A stretch of DNA of 64,000 bases from Diadema setosum (taxonomy: Eukaryota; Echinodermata; Echinoidea; Diadematoida; Diadematidae), in the NCBI GenBank assembly GCA_033980235.1, contig CM067065.1, positions 10,624,373 through 10,688,372 on the forward strand. Reading direction: 5' to 3'. Shown here in pieces: positions 1-10,151 of the stretch (position 1 is its first letter; each line of letters starts with the position of its first letter). The notes below the pieces were generated by a model. It was not told the DNA's origin. It made no database searches and worked only from the letters and a program-made list of their open reading frames with translations. The translations under genes were made by a program, and so were the position numbers.

Positions 1-340
1 TGCCCTCGCTGACGGCGTGCTTTGCCAGTTCTCCGGGGAGAAGGAGGCGCACTGCGGTCTGCACTTCACGGCTGCTGATGGTCGACTTCTTGTTGTACTG
101 ACCGAGACGTGCAGCTTCGGCGGCGATGCGTTCGAAAATGTCGTTGACGAAGCTGTTCATGATGGACATGGCGCGACTCGAAATTCCAGTATCTGGGTGG
201 ACTTGCTTCAGAACCTTGTAGATGTAGATACCGTAGCTCTCCTTCCTCTTCCTACGCCTCTTCTTGTCGGCATTGGGCCGGGGAGCCTTGGCAGCTTTCT
301 TGGAACCCTTCTTGGCAACTTGTCCGGATGGAGGAGCCAT
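1..340 (-). CDS. H2B: Histone H2B, unit 1, C-terminal end cut by window edge
   Basis: Core histone that dimerises with H2A on the outer faces of the nucleosome. The start codon is at 338-340; the window edge removes the last 11 residues and the stop, leaving residues 1-113 of 124. The tail (about 1-35) is Lys/Arg rich with AKKGSKK and [10 protein letters not shown], and is followed by the histone fold ([29 protein letters not shown]). It lacks the SPKK-type tail repeats known from sea-urchin sperm H2B, so it is an embryonic/early type. The promoter at 424-467 has TATA, GGATCC and the H2B-type octamer. There are no introns. The start is supported by the family N-terminus and by a leader free of upstream ATGs. 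Confidence 0.97.
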   Translation of the reverse strand, partial: MAPPSGQVAKKGSKKAAKAPRPNADKKRRRKRKESYGIYIYKVLKQVHPDTGISSRAMSIMNSFVNDIFERIAAEAARLGQYNKKSTISSREVQTAVRLLLPGELAKHAVSEG

Positions 341-423
341 TGTGAGCGTTGACTAGACTAGGCGGATGCGAATTCGATGCAGCTTTGAAAGAGAAATGTT
401 ATGGTCAGCTGCCCCCTTTCCTC

Positions 424-467
424 TTTTATACGCGTTCGGAGGATCCGCTCGCACAGTTCATGCAAAT
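424..467 (-). promoter_or_regulatory. H2B promoter: TATA, GGATCC, octamer
   Basis: On the minus strand, TATAAAA lies at 424-430, GGATCC at 441-446 (10 bp gap) and the octamer ATTTGCAT at 460-467. The octamer is the classic H2B-specific element bound by POU-family OCT factors. GATCC about 10 bp upstream of TATA is a known sea-urchin histone promoter feature. The transcription start would fall near 395-400. The same spacing is seen in every complete unit. Confidence 0.85.
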
Positions 468-495
468 TAGATGAGGATTAGCAGAAGCATCGATT

Positions 496-538
496 CAGGC
501 GGGCGTGACGGCCCCGCCTGCCGGCCGGCCGGCCGCGG
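496..538. promoter_or_regulatory. GC-rich block upstream of H2B with hairpin
   Basis: CAGGCGGG (496-503) and CCCGCCTG (513-520) form a perfect 8-bp inverted repeat around a 9-nt loop, followed directly by a (GGCC)n palindromic run to about 535. It lies about 100-140 bp upstream of the likely H2B start, so it may be a GC-box type upstream element; function is inferred from position only. Unit 3 carries a substitution and a 1-bp loss just after it (around 14740-14748). Confidence 0.4.
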
Positions 539-558
539 TGGTGGAATAACGGTTTCTG

Positions 559-572
559 CCACCAGATGGCAG
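559..572 (+). promoter_or_regulatory. CTCF-like motif upstream of H2B
   Basis: CCACCAGATGGCAG fits the CTCF core consensus CCASYAGRKGGCRS at all 14 positions. It recurs at 7660, 14763, 21865, 28974, 36079, 43178, 50263 and 57365 (start positions). Binding is not shown; a motif match alone is weak proof. Confidence 0.4.
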
Positions 573-1180
573 TAGACAGATTTTTGTCAAATTTTTACCC
601 TAATTTGTTCTTGAATTGCGTGTAAAAATGAAAAACGTGAATAATATTCTCTGCAAATATTCAATCATCATTTACTTTTCTTTTCTTTTCTCTTTGTAAT
701 CAAACTAGATCTAGAAAATCTCATGTAACTATATATATATTCTGTTTCGTATCTCGCTAAAAAGCTGCTAACTTCCCTTATTCCTTTTGATTGCGTGTTA
801 AGCTTACACATGTTATCTACCTTCGTCGCCGCTTGCTGACACGCTGAAGCTGAAATCTATTTGTAAATATTTATTTTGCGTTAGAAAAAAAAAAAACACC
901 TTCTTGCATTCATATTTTGCTGATACTCTGTTTTTTTTTTTTTTACCTATTTGATTGCTTTGCTTGTTTCCCACTGCACAATACCAAAAGCCAATGTCAG
1001 ACAGCAAGATATTGTCCAGACTTACCCACATTTTGTATTGAGGGTATTGAATCTGCGTAAAATTGGCTATATGCCAAATAGTGTATAGAATCTATCCTCT
1101 TTAGTGAGTTTAACTCAATACCAGGTGAAGCCAAACAATCTACTTGATTCATAATACAATGTAGTCAATAATTAGCAGGG
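573..1180. other. AT-rich spacer between H2B promoter and simple-repeat block
   Basis: No gene, RNA or mobile element recognised. It contains a 12-A run (885-896) and a 14-T run (931-944) that could pair. Both vary in length between units. The short ORFs here change length with these runs and are not credible genes. Confidence 0.7.
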
Positions 1181-1306
1181 TTTGTTTGTTTGTTTGTGTG
1201 TTTTTTTTTTTTTTTTTTGGTGTGTGTGTGCGCGCGCGTGTCTTTTTTATCTTCATTTTCTTTTATTTTTTTTTTTATTTATTTATTTATTTTTTTTATT
1301 TTTTGG
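1181..1306. repeat. Simple-repeat block: TTTG, poly-T, GT/GC, TTTA
   Basis: TTTG repeats (1181-1197), poly-T (1201-1218), a 22-nt strictly alternating purine-pyrimidine stretch of GT then GC steps (1220-1241), and T/TTTA-rich sequence to 1306. Run lengths differ among units; in unit 7 a G replaces a T at 43821. Confidence 0.9.
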
Positions 1307-1414
1307 CTGAATGATACTGTCTTGGTAGTATCTCCAAATTCCAGTCCATGTCCAGGCGTGGGGCGGCATGTGCATTGTGAGCTTCACAACTCTTAATGAA
1401 ATATTTATGAGCAA

Positions 1415-1596
1415 AGGCAACAACTTCACCAAAGAAATGTGTAATGTTGTTGCTTTATACAACCCGCCCACTATGGGAGCAACAACTTTACCAAAAAGGC
1501 AACAACTTTACCAAAAAGGCAACAACTTTACACATAAAGCAACAACTTTACAATTGTATGACAACAACTTTACAATTGTATGACAACAACTTTACT
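1415..1596. repeat. AACAACTTTAC minisatellite (20-22 bp units)
   Basis: Six units start at 1479, 1499, 1519, 1539, 1560 and 1582, with core AACAACTTTAC and variable ends (CCAAAAAG twice, CACATAAA, CAATTGTAT twice). A degenerate unit lies at 1415. An inverted partial copy at 1446-1457 (GTTGTTGCTTTA) is a perfect 12-bp inverted complement of 1535-1546. The main array starts at 8579, 15683, 22786, 29894, 36997, 44098, 51179 and 58282 in later units, apparently unchanged. Confidence 0.92.
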
Positions 1597-1611
1597 TATG
1601 AAAATAACGTA

Positions 1612-1639
1612 TCTCTCTTTCTCTCTCTCTCTCTCTCTC
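1612..1639. repeat. CT microsatellite
   Basis: A pure pyrimidine (TC)n tract, with one TTT interruption, directly after the minisatellite. It is followed by about 250 bp of unique AT-rich sequence with no recognised feature up to the H4 processing signal. Confidence 0.9.
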
Positions 1640-1891
1640 ACTCTCTATCTATTTGCAACTGGGGGCTGTGATCAGCGAATGGATGCAATAATTATTCTAT
1701 TACCTTCAATTACAACCGGTAAACTCTGTAAAGCGTGTAATGAGGGCGTTTTAAGAGCATTGCCACGAAACAGAAATCTGATGTACGAACAGTGTGGTTA
1801 CATATATATATTGCGCATTGATTTAAACGTGCTACTTATGATGACGTTCCGTAATAAAGAAAAGGAAAGAAATGTGTTTCATTAAGTGTAT

Positions 1892-1926
1892 TCTTTCTTG
1901 ATAATGTGGTGGCTCTGAAAAGAGCC
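1892..1926 (-). terminator. H4 mRNA 3' stem-loop and HDE, unit 1
   Basis: RNA-sense GGCTCT-TTTC-AGAGCC (plus 1911-1926) followed by ACCA and, nine bases on, CAAGAAAGA (1892-1900). The stem-loop is the binding site of SLBP; CAAGAAAGA is the sea-urchin histone downstream element that pairs with U7 snRNA. Cleavage, without polyadenylation, falls just after ACCA. The stem lies 31 nt beyond the stop codon. Confidence 0.97.
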
Positions 1927-1957
1927 GTTGTTTTGTGGTGCAGGAGGCCGTTAAATT

Positions 1958-2354
<397 letters not shown>

Positions 2355-2379
2355 ACCGCTTTGCGGACATGGAGGGCGA

Positions 2380-2515
2380 CGCCCCATTCTCCTACTGTCC
2401 GCCGCGGCCAGCCCACGATCCGCCTGCGCGAGATCCGGCTGGATCGAGTGCGCCACCTCACGGCCGTCCGTTGCGTTGACCATACCAGCACCGCGAGTCG
2501 GACGGGCACTGTGTC
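2380..2515. promoter_or_regulatory. GC-rich upstream region of H4
   Basis: A GC-rich block in otherwise AT-rich spacer, with CCGCGG, several GATCC/GGATC pentamers and a small GATCC-GGCT-GGATC inverted repeat near 2432-2446. It probably holds the distal H4 promoter elements; no specific factor site is recognised. Confidence 0.4.
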
Positions 2516-2985
2516 ACATCACATACATTACTCTGTCGCACATTACCTAAGGAAATGAACAAATAAAATACACATATTATGATAATATTGACAGCATAAA
2601 GCTACATAGATATGGAGTGGTAGATATATACATATACATATACATATACATATATACACACACTCACGCTCACATAATTTCGAGCTTGAAACGATTTTTC
2701 AGAGTAAAACGAAAACCATCACCCTCCCCCCGCTCGCATTCTGTTTAGCCTATTTTCGCTAGCTCTCACAGAATTGTTTGCTCTTGAGTAACACATAAAA
2801 CTTCTCCATTCATCTACCATTTCTCTCCTTTTCAACATAAATTCACCAATATAGAATAATTTCTGTTTTTTCTTTTAACTATTCCTTTCTATTTCCCCGT
2901 TTCGTGTATTTCCTTCTTTTTTTTTTCTTCTTCTTTCTTTTCTCAGTGCATCTTTCCCTCGACTAGTTGATACTGCAACAATTAT
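2516..2985. other. AT-rich spacer between H4 promoter and H1 3' end
   Basis: It contains an ATATAC hexanucleotide microsatellite (about 2624-2663, merging into CA repeats) and a pyrimidine-rich stretch (about 2865-2945). No gene is recognised. Unit 7 has a 1-bp deletion near 45367. Units 8 and 9 share a C for T change (52542 and 59645). Confidence 0.75.
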
Positions 2986-3020
2986 TCTTTCTTGGGTTTG
3001 TGGTGGCTCTTAAAAGAGCC
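2986..3020 (-). terminator. H1 mRNA 3' stem-loop and HDE, unit 1
   Basis: GGCTCT-TTTA-AGAGCC (3005-3020), then ACCA and CAAGAAAGA (2986-2994). The loop ends in A instead of the C seen in H3 and H4, but still fits the animal U-H-U-H loop class. Confidence 0.96.
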
Positions 3021-3051
3021 GTTTGATTTTTGGTGTGAGGTGCAAATAAAC

Positions 3052-3678
3052 TTATTTGGCACCCTTCTTGGCAGCAGGCTTCTTTGGTTTTGCCGCCTTG
3101 GATTGGGTCGTCGTCTTCTTCGCCACTTTCTTCGGGGTTGCCTTCTTGGATGGCTTCTTTGCTGCGGTCTTCTTCTTGGGCGTCTTCGTTTTCTCCGACT
3201 TGGTTGCTGTCTTCTTCGCCGGCTTCTTCTTTGTCGCCTTCTTCTTCTTCTCCTTCTTTTCTGCTGCAGCTTTGGCCTTCTTGGCGACCGCCTTCTCTTT
3301 CTTTGCGGCTGCCTTTGCCTTTGCCTTCTCGCGGTCAGCCTTGACCTTTGCCTTCTGCTTCTCTTTTCGTGCCTTCTCCGCCGCCTCTGCCTTTGCTGCC
3401 TTGACGTTCAGCTTGAAAGAGCCAGATGCCCCGACACCTTTCGTCTGAACCAGTGTCTCGTTGGCAACCCCTTTCCGCAGAGCTCGCTTGATGAAGATGG
3501 TCTGTCGGTCCATATCGCCTACTTTGTAGTTGGCTGCGATGTACTTCTTAATGGCCTGAAGCGATGATCCATTCCGCTCCTTCAGTGCGCCGATAGCAGC
3601 ATTGACCATCACCTGGGTCGGTGGATGCTCGGGCGCTTTCTTCTTGGTCGTCTTCTTTGCTGCTTCCGAAGCCGCCAT
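3052..3678 (-). CDS. H1: Linker histone H1, unit 1 (Gln192 variant)
   Basis: Linker histone that binds nucleosome entry/exit DNA. It is 208 aa: a short tail ([20 protein letters not shown]), a winged-helix H15 domain at about 19-92 ([40 protein letters not shown]), and a long Lys/Ala/Pro tail. [16 protein letters not shown] and VQTKG-GASGSFK resemble sea-urchin early H1. Residue 192 is Gln (codon 3103-3105) where seven other units have Lys; unit 6 shares Gln. The ORF can be extended upstream only to a GTG at 3751-3753, beyond the likely cap site at 3731-3737, so the MAASEA start is used. Confidence 0.98.
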   Translation of the reverse strand: MAASEAAKKTTKKKAPEHPPTQVMVNAAIGALKERNGSSLQAIKKYIAANYKVGDMDRQTIFIKRALRKGVANETLVQTKGVGASGSFKLNVKAAKAEAAEKARKEKQKAKVKADREKAKAKAAAKKEKAVAKKAKAAAEKKEKKKKATKKKPAKKTATKSEKTKTPKKKTAAKKPSKKATPKKVAKKTTTQSKAAKPKKPAAKKGAK

Positions 3679-3730
3679 CACGATAACAATCGATGCGATA
3701 CGTAGTGAGTCAGAGAGTAGTGGAACAAAA

Positions 3731-3765
3731 CTAATGACTCGCAACCTTCGCACTGTCGTTTTATC
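3731..3765 (-). promoter_or_regulatory. H1 core promoter
   Basis: Minus-strand GATAAAA at 3759-3765 serves as TATA, with a cap-like TCATTAG at 3731-3737, 30 bp downstream. No GGATCC is present. Further up, CACGTG (3901-3906) overlaps AAACACG (3903-3909), one mismatch from the H1-box AAACACA; its distance from TATA (about 140 bp) makes this tentative. Confidence 0.65.
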
Positions 3766-4415
3766 AGCTCATTGCGTACCTCGAAGGAATCACCGGACAT
3801 CTCGGGCATGGCGTCGTGCAGACGCTCTGCCTAATGTGCTTCCACATCTGTTCTCTGTTTCATATTACTTGATTTACTTTTCTGCTCCATTTGTTTTATC
3901 CACGTGTTTCCCTAAGGCAGCTGTTTTATATTACAACATGCCGAAAACTGCAACAATCTTAGACAGCAAACGCACAAACACTAGAGCATTAATGCAATCA
4001 AACACACAAACTTCCTACATACATGTGGCTGTGCTGTTCTTATGTTGTCGATAAATTCCTCTTTTATTTCAATACCTTCTTTTTAACCTCATAACGGCCT
4101 CGCCTGACGATTTATCATCTGTGCATTTCATAAATTCATAAATTCTTCCGAAATTAACTTGGTACTTAATTCTTGCTTATTTTCATACTCTAGTCTATGC
4201 TTTTATGCTTTACTCCATATTCTCTCCTCATCTAATGGTATGCATTGCCACCTTATATATTTAGTCTTTAGTCTATGCTTATACCTTTGTCTATCTATTT
4301 TGTCTCCTTGCATTGTCACCTTATATATTTATCATTATATTTCTTCCTTTTTTATCACTATATTTCTTCCTTTCTCTTCATTTCCTATTTATGTGTGATT
4401 CAAGTAAGGATAATT
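3766..4415. other. AT-rich spacer between H1 promoter and GA tract
   Basis: No gene recognised. It holds an old imperfect direct duplication: a 23-nt element at 4241-4263 recurs at 4309-4331 with one mismatch, and AGTCTATGCTT recurs at 4191 and 4269. A TATATTTCTTCCTTT repeat lies at about 4336 and 4360. Short plus-strand ORFs here lack any recognisable domain. Confidence 0.7.
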
Positions 4416-4465
4416 AGAGAGAGAGAGAGAGAGAGAAAGGAAGAAAAAAAAAAAGAAAAAAAAAA
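4416..4465 (+). repeat. GA microsatellite and polypurine tract 3' of H2A
   Basis: An uninterrupted 50-nt purine tract: (AG)n at 4416-4436, then A-rich sequence with few G. It lies 57 bp beyond the H2A downstream element, in the H2A-H1 spacer. Run lengths vary between units; unit 8 has two extra GA steps (about 54116-54140). In Paracentrotus the sns5 insulator, which includes CT/GA repeats, lies in this same spacer. Confidence 0.85.
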
Positions 4466-4521
4466 CCAGATATAGCGGAAATCTCAACACAACACGAAAT
4501 AGCATGATGAATTGAATGTAT

Positions 4522-4556
4522 TCTTTCTGGAAAATGTGGTGGCCCTGATAAGGGCC
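4522..4556 (-). terminator. H2A mRNA 3' stem-loop and HDE, unit 1
   Basis: GGCCCT-TATC-AGGGCC (4541-4556), ACCA, then CCAGAAAGA (4522-4530), one base different from the CAAGAAAGA of the other four genes. Stem and loop are the same as in H2B. Confidence 0.95.
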
Positions 4557-4586
4557 GTTTGGTTGAAAAGAGCCGCCGTGAAGTGT

Positions 4587-5213
<627 letters not shown>

Positions 5214-5257
5214 TCAATGCAGCTAGTTGTATCGCGGCGGCTGTCCATATATTATAT

Positions 5258-5279
5258 TTCACAATAAAGCAATTGTGAA
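5258..5279. other. Perfect 8-bp stem hairpin in H2A-H3 spacer
   Basis: TTCACAAT and ATTGTGAA around the 6-nt loop AAAGCA, just before the inverted H2A-leader copy. It does not fit the histone stem-loop consensus. Function unknown. Confidence 0.6.
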
Positions 5280-5323
5280 TACATACTTTCAGTTGAATCA
5301 GCATTCAGATCACGTCAACACAT

Positions 5324-5753
5324 CGGTAAAAAGACTCCGAATTAACGTCACAATCTTTCATTTTTTTTTCCTTTTCTTGACCATATAGTTTTACTTTTTC
5401 TTACCCCCCTCCCTTTACTCCTTCTGTCTCCCTATCTATCCCTCTCCCCTCTCTCTCTCCCTCTCCCTCTCTATCAAGCACCTTACAGACCCCTTCTCGT
5501 CTCAATTACATATGAATTGATTTGCTAGGTACATAATCACCGTAGACTGCGTTTCATTTGAAAGGGGGGGGGGGCAGATATCCCTACTTTACGTGCATTT
5601 CATTTATCTTTGTGGTTTTCTTGTTCTCATTTTTTCATTTCCGTTCAACTACGTGTGCACTTTTAAATACATAAATATCTAACATCATCCAAGGCTCTAC
5701 TTTTTAAAACTAAGAATAACAAACAGAATATTGTCCTGTATGAACCATGATAT
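5324..5753. other. H2A-H3 spacer with CT tract and poly-G
   Basis: A CT-rich pyrimidine tract (5439-5472) and a poly-G run (5564-5574) in AT-rich sequence; no gene recognised. Poly-G counts in units 1-9 are 11, 13, 12, 15, 12, 12, 11, 12 and 11. Units 4 and 9 have AATG instead of AAAG at its start. Confidence 0.8.
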
Positions 5754-5788
5754 TCTTTCTTGATAATGTGGTGGCTCTGAAAAGAGCC
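5754..5788 (-). terminator. H3 mRNA 3' stem-loop and HDE, unit 1
   Basis: GGCTCT-TTTC-AGAGCC (5773-5788), ACCA, and CAAGAAAGA (5754-5762), matching H4. The stem lies 40 nt past the stop, the longest 3'UTR of the five genes. Confidence 0.97.
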
Positions 5789-5828
5789 GTTGTGTTGTGT
5801 GGTGCGACCACGGAGGACAGGCCTCTCT

Positions 5829-6464
<636 letters not shown>

Positions 6465-6491
6465 TCACGCCGCTCAACCTGTTCACGCCTT

Positions 6492-6505
6492 CCCGTAGAT
6501 GGCGC
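6492..6505 (+). promoter_or_regulatory. CTCF-like motif upstream of H3
   Basis: CCCGTAGATGGCGC matches CCASYAGRKGGCRS at 13 of 14 positions and contains AGATGGCGC, like the fly CTCF core; a YY1-type ATGGCGC reading is also possible. It recurs at 13596, 20697, 27802, 34911, 42010, 49095, 56197 and 63294 (start positions). Confidence 0.35.
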
Positions 6506-7004
6506 CGTTGAGATACCAGCTCGCGAATTCAATGATTATTGCGGCGTATAATATACTGAAAACATCATTCCGAACGATTTTTTTCTGTATGCAGGCTGCT
6601 GTAACAGTGATATTATTACTATACGTGCATGATGGTATTTGGAATAGATTCATATAGCAACAGCTCGTTAAGAAGACGATTCTATAAAGCGGTGTGGTAA
6701 TTTAATACACTCTTTAACCCGAAAGGGAAGAGCTGGCTGATTGGAAGTTAATCTATATTGTGCGGGTCTTAAACATTAATCTGTAATATGTTTGCATAAT
6801 TTTACCATGTTTCGATCAGGTGGTGCTGTCATTAAACTAATTAACGAATACATTAAGTGAACACGAGAAGCAAATATAAATAAGCATACAATGTGAAGTC
6901 ACTATAAACAAGCGATGATTTGTATTTCTCTGGTGGGTAAAGTACTAGCTTTTCGATTCGTTATAATTAGGATATGATTAGGATTTCATACAACAGTGGG
7001 ATAT
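6506..7004. other. AT-rich spacer between H3 promoter and H2B 3' end
   Basis: No gene, RNA, simple repeat or mobile element recognised. It is nearly invariant among units apart from a C to T change in unit 2 (13770) and a 4-bp GCGA duplication in unit 4 (about 28222-28229). Confidence 0.7.
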
Positions 7005-7039
7005 TCTTTCTTGGTTGTGTGGTGGCCCTGATAAGGGCC
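7005..7039 (-). terminator. H2B mRNA 3' stem-loop and HDE, unit 2
   Basis: GGCCCT-TATC-AGGGCC (7024-7039), ACCA, CAAGAAAGA (7005-7013). The link between them has G at 7017 where other units have A. The stem lies 27 nt past the stop. Confidence 0.96.
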
Positions 7040-7066
7040 GTTTGAGATATAGACGACTGTGGACAT

Positions 7067-7441
7067 CTACTTGGATGTAGTGTACTTGGTGACAGCTTTA
7101 GTGCCCTCGCTGACGGCGTGCTTTGCCAGTTCTCCGGGGAGAAGGAGGCGCACTGCGGTCTGCACTTCACGGCTGCTGATGGTCGACTTCTTGTTGTACT
7201 GACCGAGACGTGCAGCTTCGGCGGCGATGCGTTCGAAAATGTCGTTGACGAAGCTGTTCATGATGGACATGGCGCGACTCGAAATTCCAGTATCTGGGTG
7301 GACTTGCTTCAGAACCTTGTAGATGTAGATACCGTAGCTCTCCTTCCTCTTCCTACGCCTCTTCTTGTCGGCATTGGGCCGGGGAGCCTTGGCAGCTTTC
7401 TTGGAACCCTTCTTGGCAACTTGTCCGGATGGAGGAGCCAT
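7067..7441 (-). CDS. H2B: Histone H2B, unit 2 (first complete copy)
   Basis: A complete 124-aa H2B; a tail of about 35 residues, then the histone fold ([38 protein letters not shown]) and a C-terminal helix ending AVTKYTTSK, with the conserved Lys that is the usual H2B ubiquitination site. TATA 7525-7531, GGATCC 7542-7547, octamer 7561-7568; processing signals 7005-7039. It is the reference copy for the family; all complete copies except unit 9 give the same protein. It lies between H4 (transcribed upstream) and the preceding unit's H3 (downstream), as in the sea-urchin early cluster. Confidence 0.99.
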   Translation of the reverse strand: MAPPSGQVAKKGSKKAAKAPRPNADKKRRRKRKESYGIYIYKVLKQVHPDTGISSRAMSIMNSFVNDIFERIAAEAARLGQYNKKSTISSREVQTAVRLLLPGELAKHAVSEGTKAVTKYTTSK

Positions 7442-8991
7442 TGTGAGCGTTGACTAGACTAGGCGGATGCGAATTCGATGCAGCTTTGAAAGAGAAATGT
7501 TATGGTCAGCTGCCCCCTTTCCTCTTTTATACGCGTTCGGAGGATCCGCTCGCACAGTTCATGCAAATTAGATGAGGATTAGCAGAAGCATCGATTCAGG
7601 CGGGCGTGACGGCCCCGCCTGCCGGCCGGCCGGCCGCGGTGGTGGAATAACGGTTTCTGCCACCAGATGGCAGTAGACAGATTTTTGTCAAATTTTTACC
7701 CTAATTTGTTCTTGAATTGCGTGTAAAAATGAAAAACGTGAATAATATTCTCTGCAAATATTCAATCATCATTTACTTTTCTTTTCTTTTCTCTTTGTAA
7801 TCAAACTAGATCTAGAAAATCTCATGTAACTATATATATATTCTGTTTCGTATCTCGCTAAAAAGCTGCTAACTTCCCTTATTCCTTTTGATTGCGTGTT
7901 AAGCTTACACATGTTATCTACCTTCGTCGGCGCTTGCTGACACGCTGAAGCTGAAATCTATTTGTAAATATTTATTTTGCGTTAGAAAAAAAAAAACACC
8001 TTCTTGCATTCATATTTTGCTGATACTCTGTTTTTTTTTTTTTTACCTATTTGATTGCTTTGCTTGTTTCCCACTGCACAATACCAAAAGCCAATGTCAG
8101 ACAGCAAGATATTGTCCAGACTTACCCACATTTTGTATTGAGGGTATTGAATCTGCGTAAAATTGGCTATATGCCAAATAGTGTATAGAATCTATCCTCT
8201 TTAGTGAGTTTAACTCAATACCAGGTGAAGCCAAACAATCTACTTGATTCATAATACAATGTAGTCAATAATTAGCAGGGTTTGTTTGTTTGTTTGTGTG
8301 TTTTTTTTTTTTTTTTTTTGGTGTGTGTGTGCGCGCGCGTGTCTTTTTTATCTTCATTTTCTTTTATTTTTTTTTTATTTATTTATTTATTTTTTTTATT
8401 TTTTGGCTGAATGATACTGTCTTGGTAGTATCTCCAAATTCCAGTCCATGTCCAGGCGTGGGGCGGCATGTGCATTGTGAGCTTCACAACTCTTAATGAA
8501 ATATTTATGAGCAAAGGCAACAACTTCACCAAAGAAATGTGTAATGTTGTTGCTTTATACAACCCGCCCACTATGGGAGCAACAACTTTACCAAAAAGGC
8601 AACAACTTTACCAAAAAGGCAACAACTTTACACATAAAGCAACAACTTTACAATTGTATGACAACAACTTTACAATTGTATGACAACAACTTTACTTATG
8701 AAAATAACGTATCTCTCTTTCTCTCTCTCTCTCTCTCTCACTCTCTATCTATTTGCAACTGGGGGCTGTGATCAGCGAATGGATGCAATAATTATTCTAT
8801 TACCTTCAATTACAACCGGTAAACTCTGTAAAGCGTGTAATGAGGGCGTTTTAAGAGCATTGCCACGAAACAGAAATCTGATGTACGAACAGTGTGGTTA
8901 CATATATATATTGCGCATTGATTTAAACGTGCTACTTATGATGACGTTCCGTAATAAAGAAAAGGAAAGAAATGTGTTTCATTAAGTGTAT

Positions 8992-9026
8992 TCTTTCTTG
9001 ATAATGTGGTGGCTCTGAAAAGAGCC
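8992..9026 (-). terminator. H4 mRNA 3' stem-loop and HDE, unit 2
   Basis: Stem-loop with TTTC loop at 9011-9026 and CAAGAAAGA at 8992-9000; as unit 1. Confidence 0.96.
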
Positions 9027-9057
9027 GTTGTTTTGTGGTGCAGGAGGCCGTTAAATT

Positions 9058-9447
<390 letters not shown>

Positions 9448-10085
9448 TTAAGTAACCGCTTTGCGGACATGGAGGGCGACGCCCCATTCTCCTACTGTCC
9501 GCCGCGGCCAGCCCACGATCCGCCTGCGCGAGATCCGGCTGGATCGAGTGCGCCACCTCACGGCCGTCCGTTGCGTTGACCATACCAGCACCGCGAGTCG
9601 GACGGGCACTGTGTCACATCACATACATTACTCTGTCGCACATTACCTAAGGAAATGAACAAATAAAATACACATATTATGATAATATTGACAGCATAAA
9701 GCTACATAGATATGGAGTGGTAGATATATACATATACATATACATATACATATATACACACACTCACGCTCACATAATTTCGAGCTTGAAACGATTTTTC
9801 AGAGTAAAACGAAAACCATCACCCTCCCCCCGCTCGCATTCTGTTTAGCCTATTTTCGCTAGCTCTCACAGAATTGTTTGCTCTTGAGTAACACATAAAA
9901 CTTCTCCATTCATCTACCATTTCTCTCCTTTTCAACATAAATTCACCAATATAGAATAATTTCTGTTTTTTCTTTTAACTATTCCTTTCTATTTCCCCGT
10001 TTCGTGTATTTCCTTCTTTTTTTTTTCTTCTTCTTTCTTTTCTCAGTGCATCTTTCCCTCGACTAGTTGATACTGCAACAATTAT

Positions 10086-10120
10086 TCTTTCTTGGGTTTG
10101 TGGTGGCTCTTAAAAGAGCC
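10086..10120 (-). terminator. H1 mRNA 3' stem-loop and HDE, unit 2
   Basis: Stem-loop with TTTA loop at 10105-10120 and CAAGAAAGA at 10086-10094. Confidence 0.96.
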
Positions 10121-10151
10121 GTTTGATTTTTGGTGTGAGGTGCAAATAAAC

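Noticed and set aside
17..352. Plus-strand 111-aa ORF opposite H2B, and similar ones opposite H2A (99 aa) and H3 (154 aa)
   Set aside because: Conserved among units only because the histone codons are; no independent evidence of expression.
1415..1596. Spaced repeats resembling a CRISPR array
   Set aside because: Units are 20-22 bp head-to-tail without unique spacers, in an animal nuclear histone cluster; it is a minisatellite.
1580..1885. 101-aa spacer ORF present in every unit
   Set aside because: It starts in the minisatellite, runs through the CT tract, shows no known domain, and its conservation is explained by array homogenisation. RNA-seq on the plus strand could reopen it.
3056..3448. 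Plus-strand ORFs of 86, 130 and 191 aa opposite H1
   Set aside because: They are antisense shadows of the Lys/Ala codons of H1 (Phe/Leu/Ser-rich translations) with no promoter or processing signal on that strand.
4190..4380. Possible transposon remnant in the H1-H2A spacer
   Set aside because: Only short imperfect direct duplications are visible; no terminal inverted repeats, target-site duplication or coding similarity.
5262..5268. AATAAA on the plus strand as a poly(A) signal
   Set aside because: All genes run on the minus strand and end at histone stem-loops; no plus-strand gene precedes this motif.
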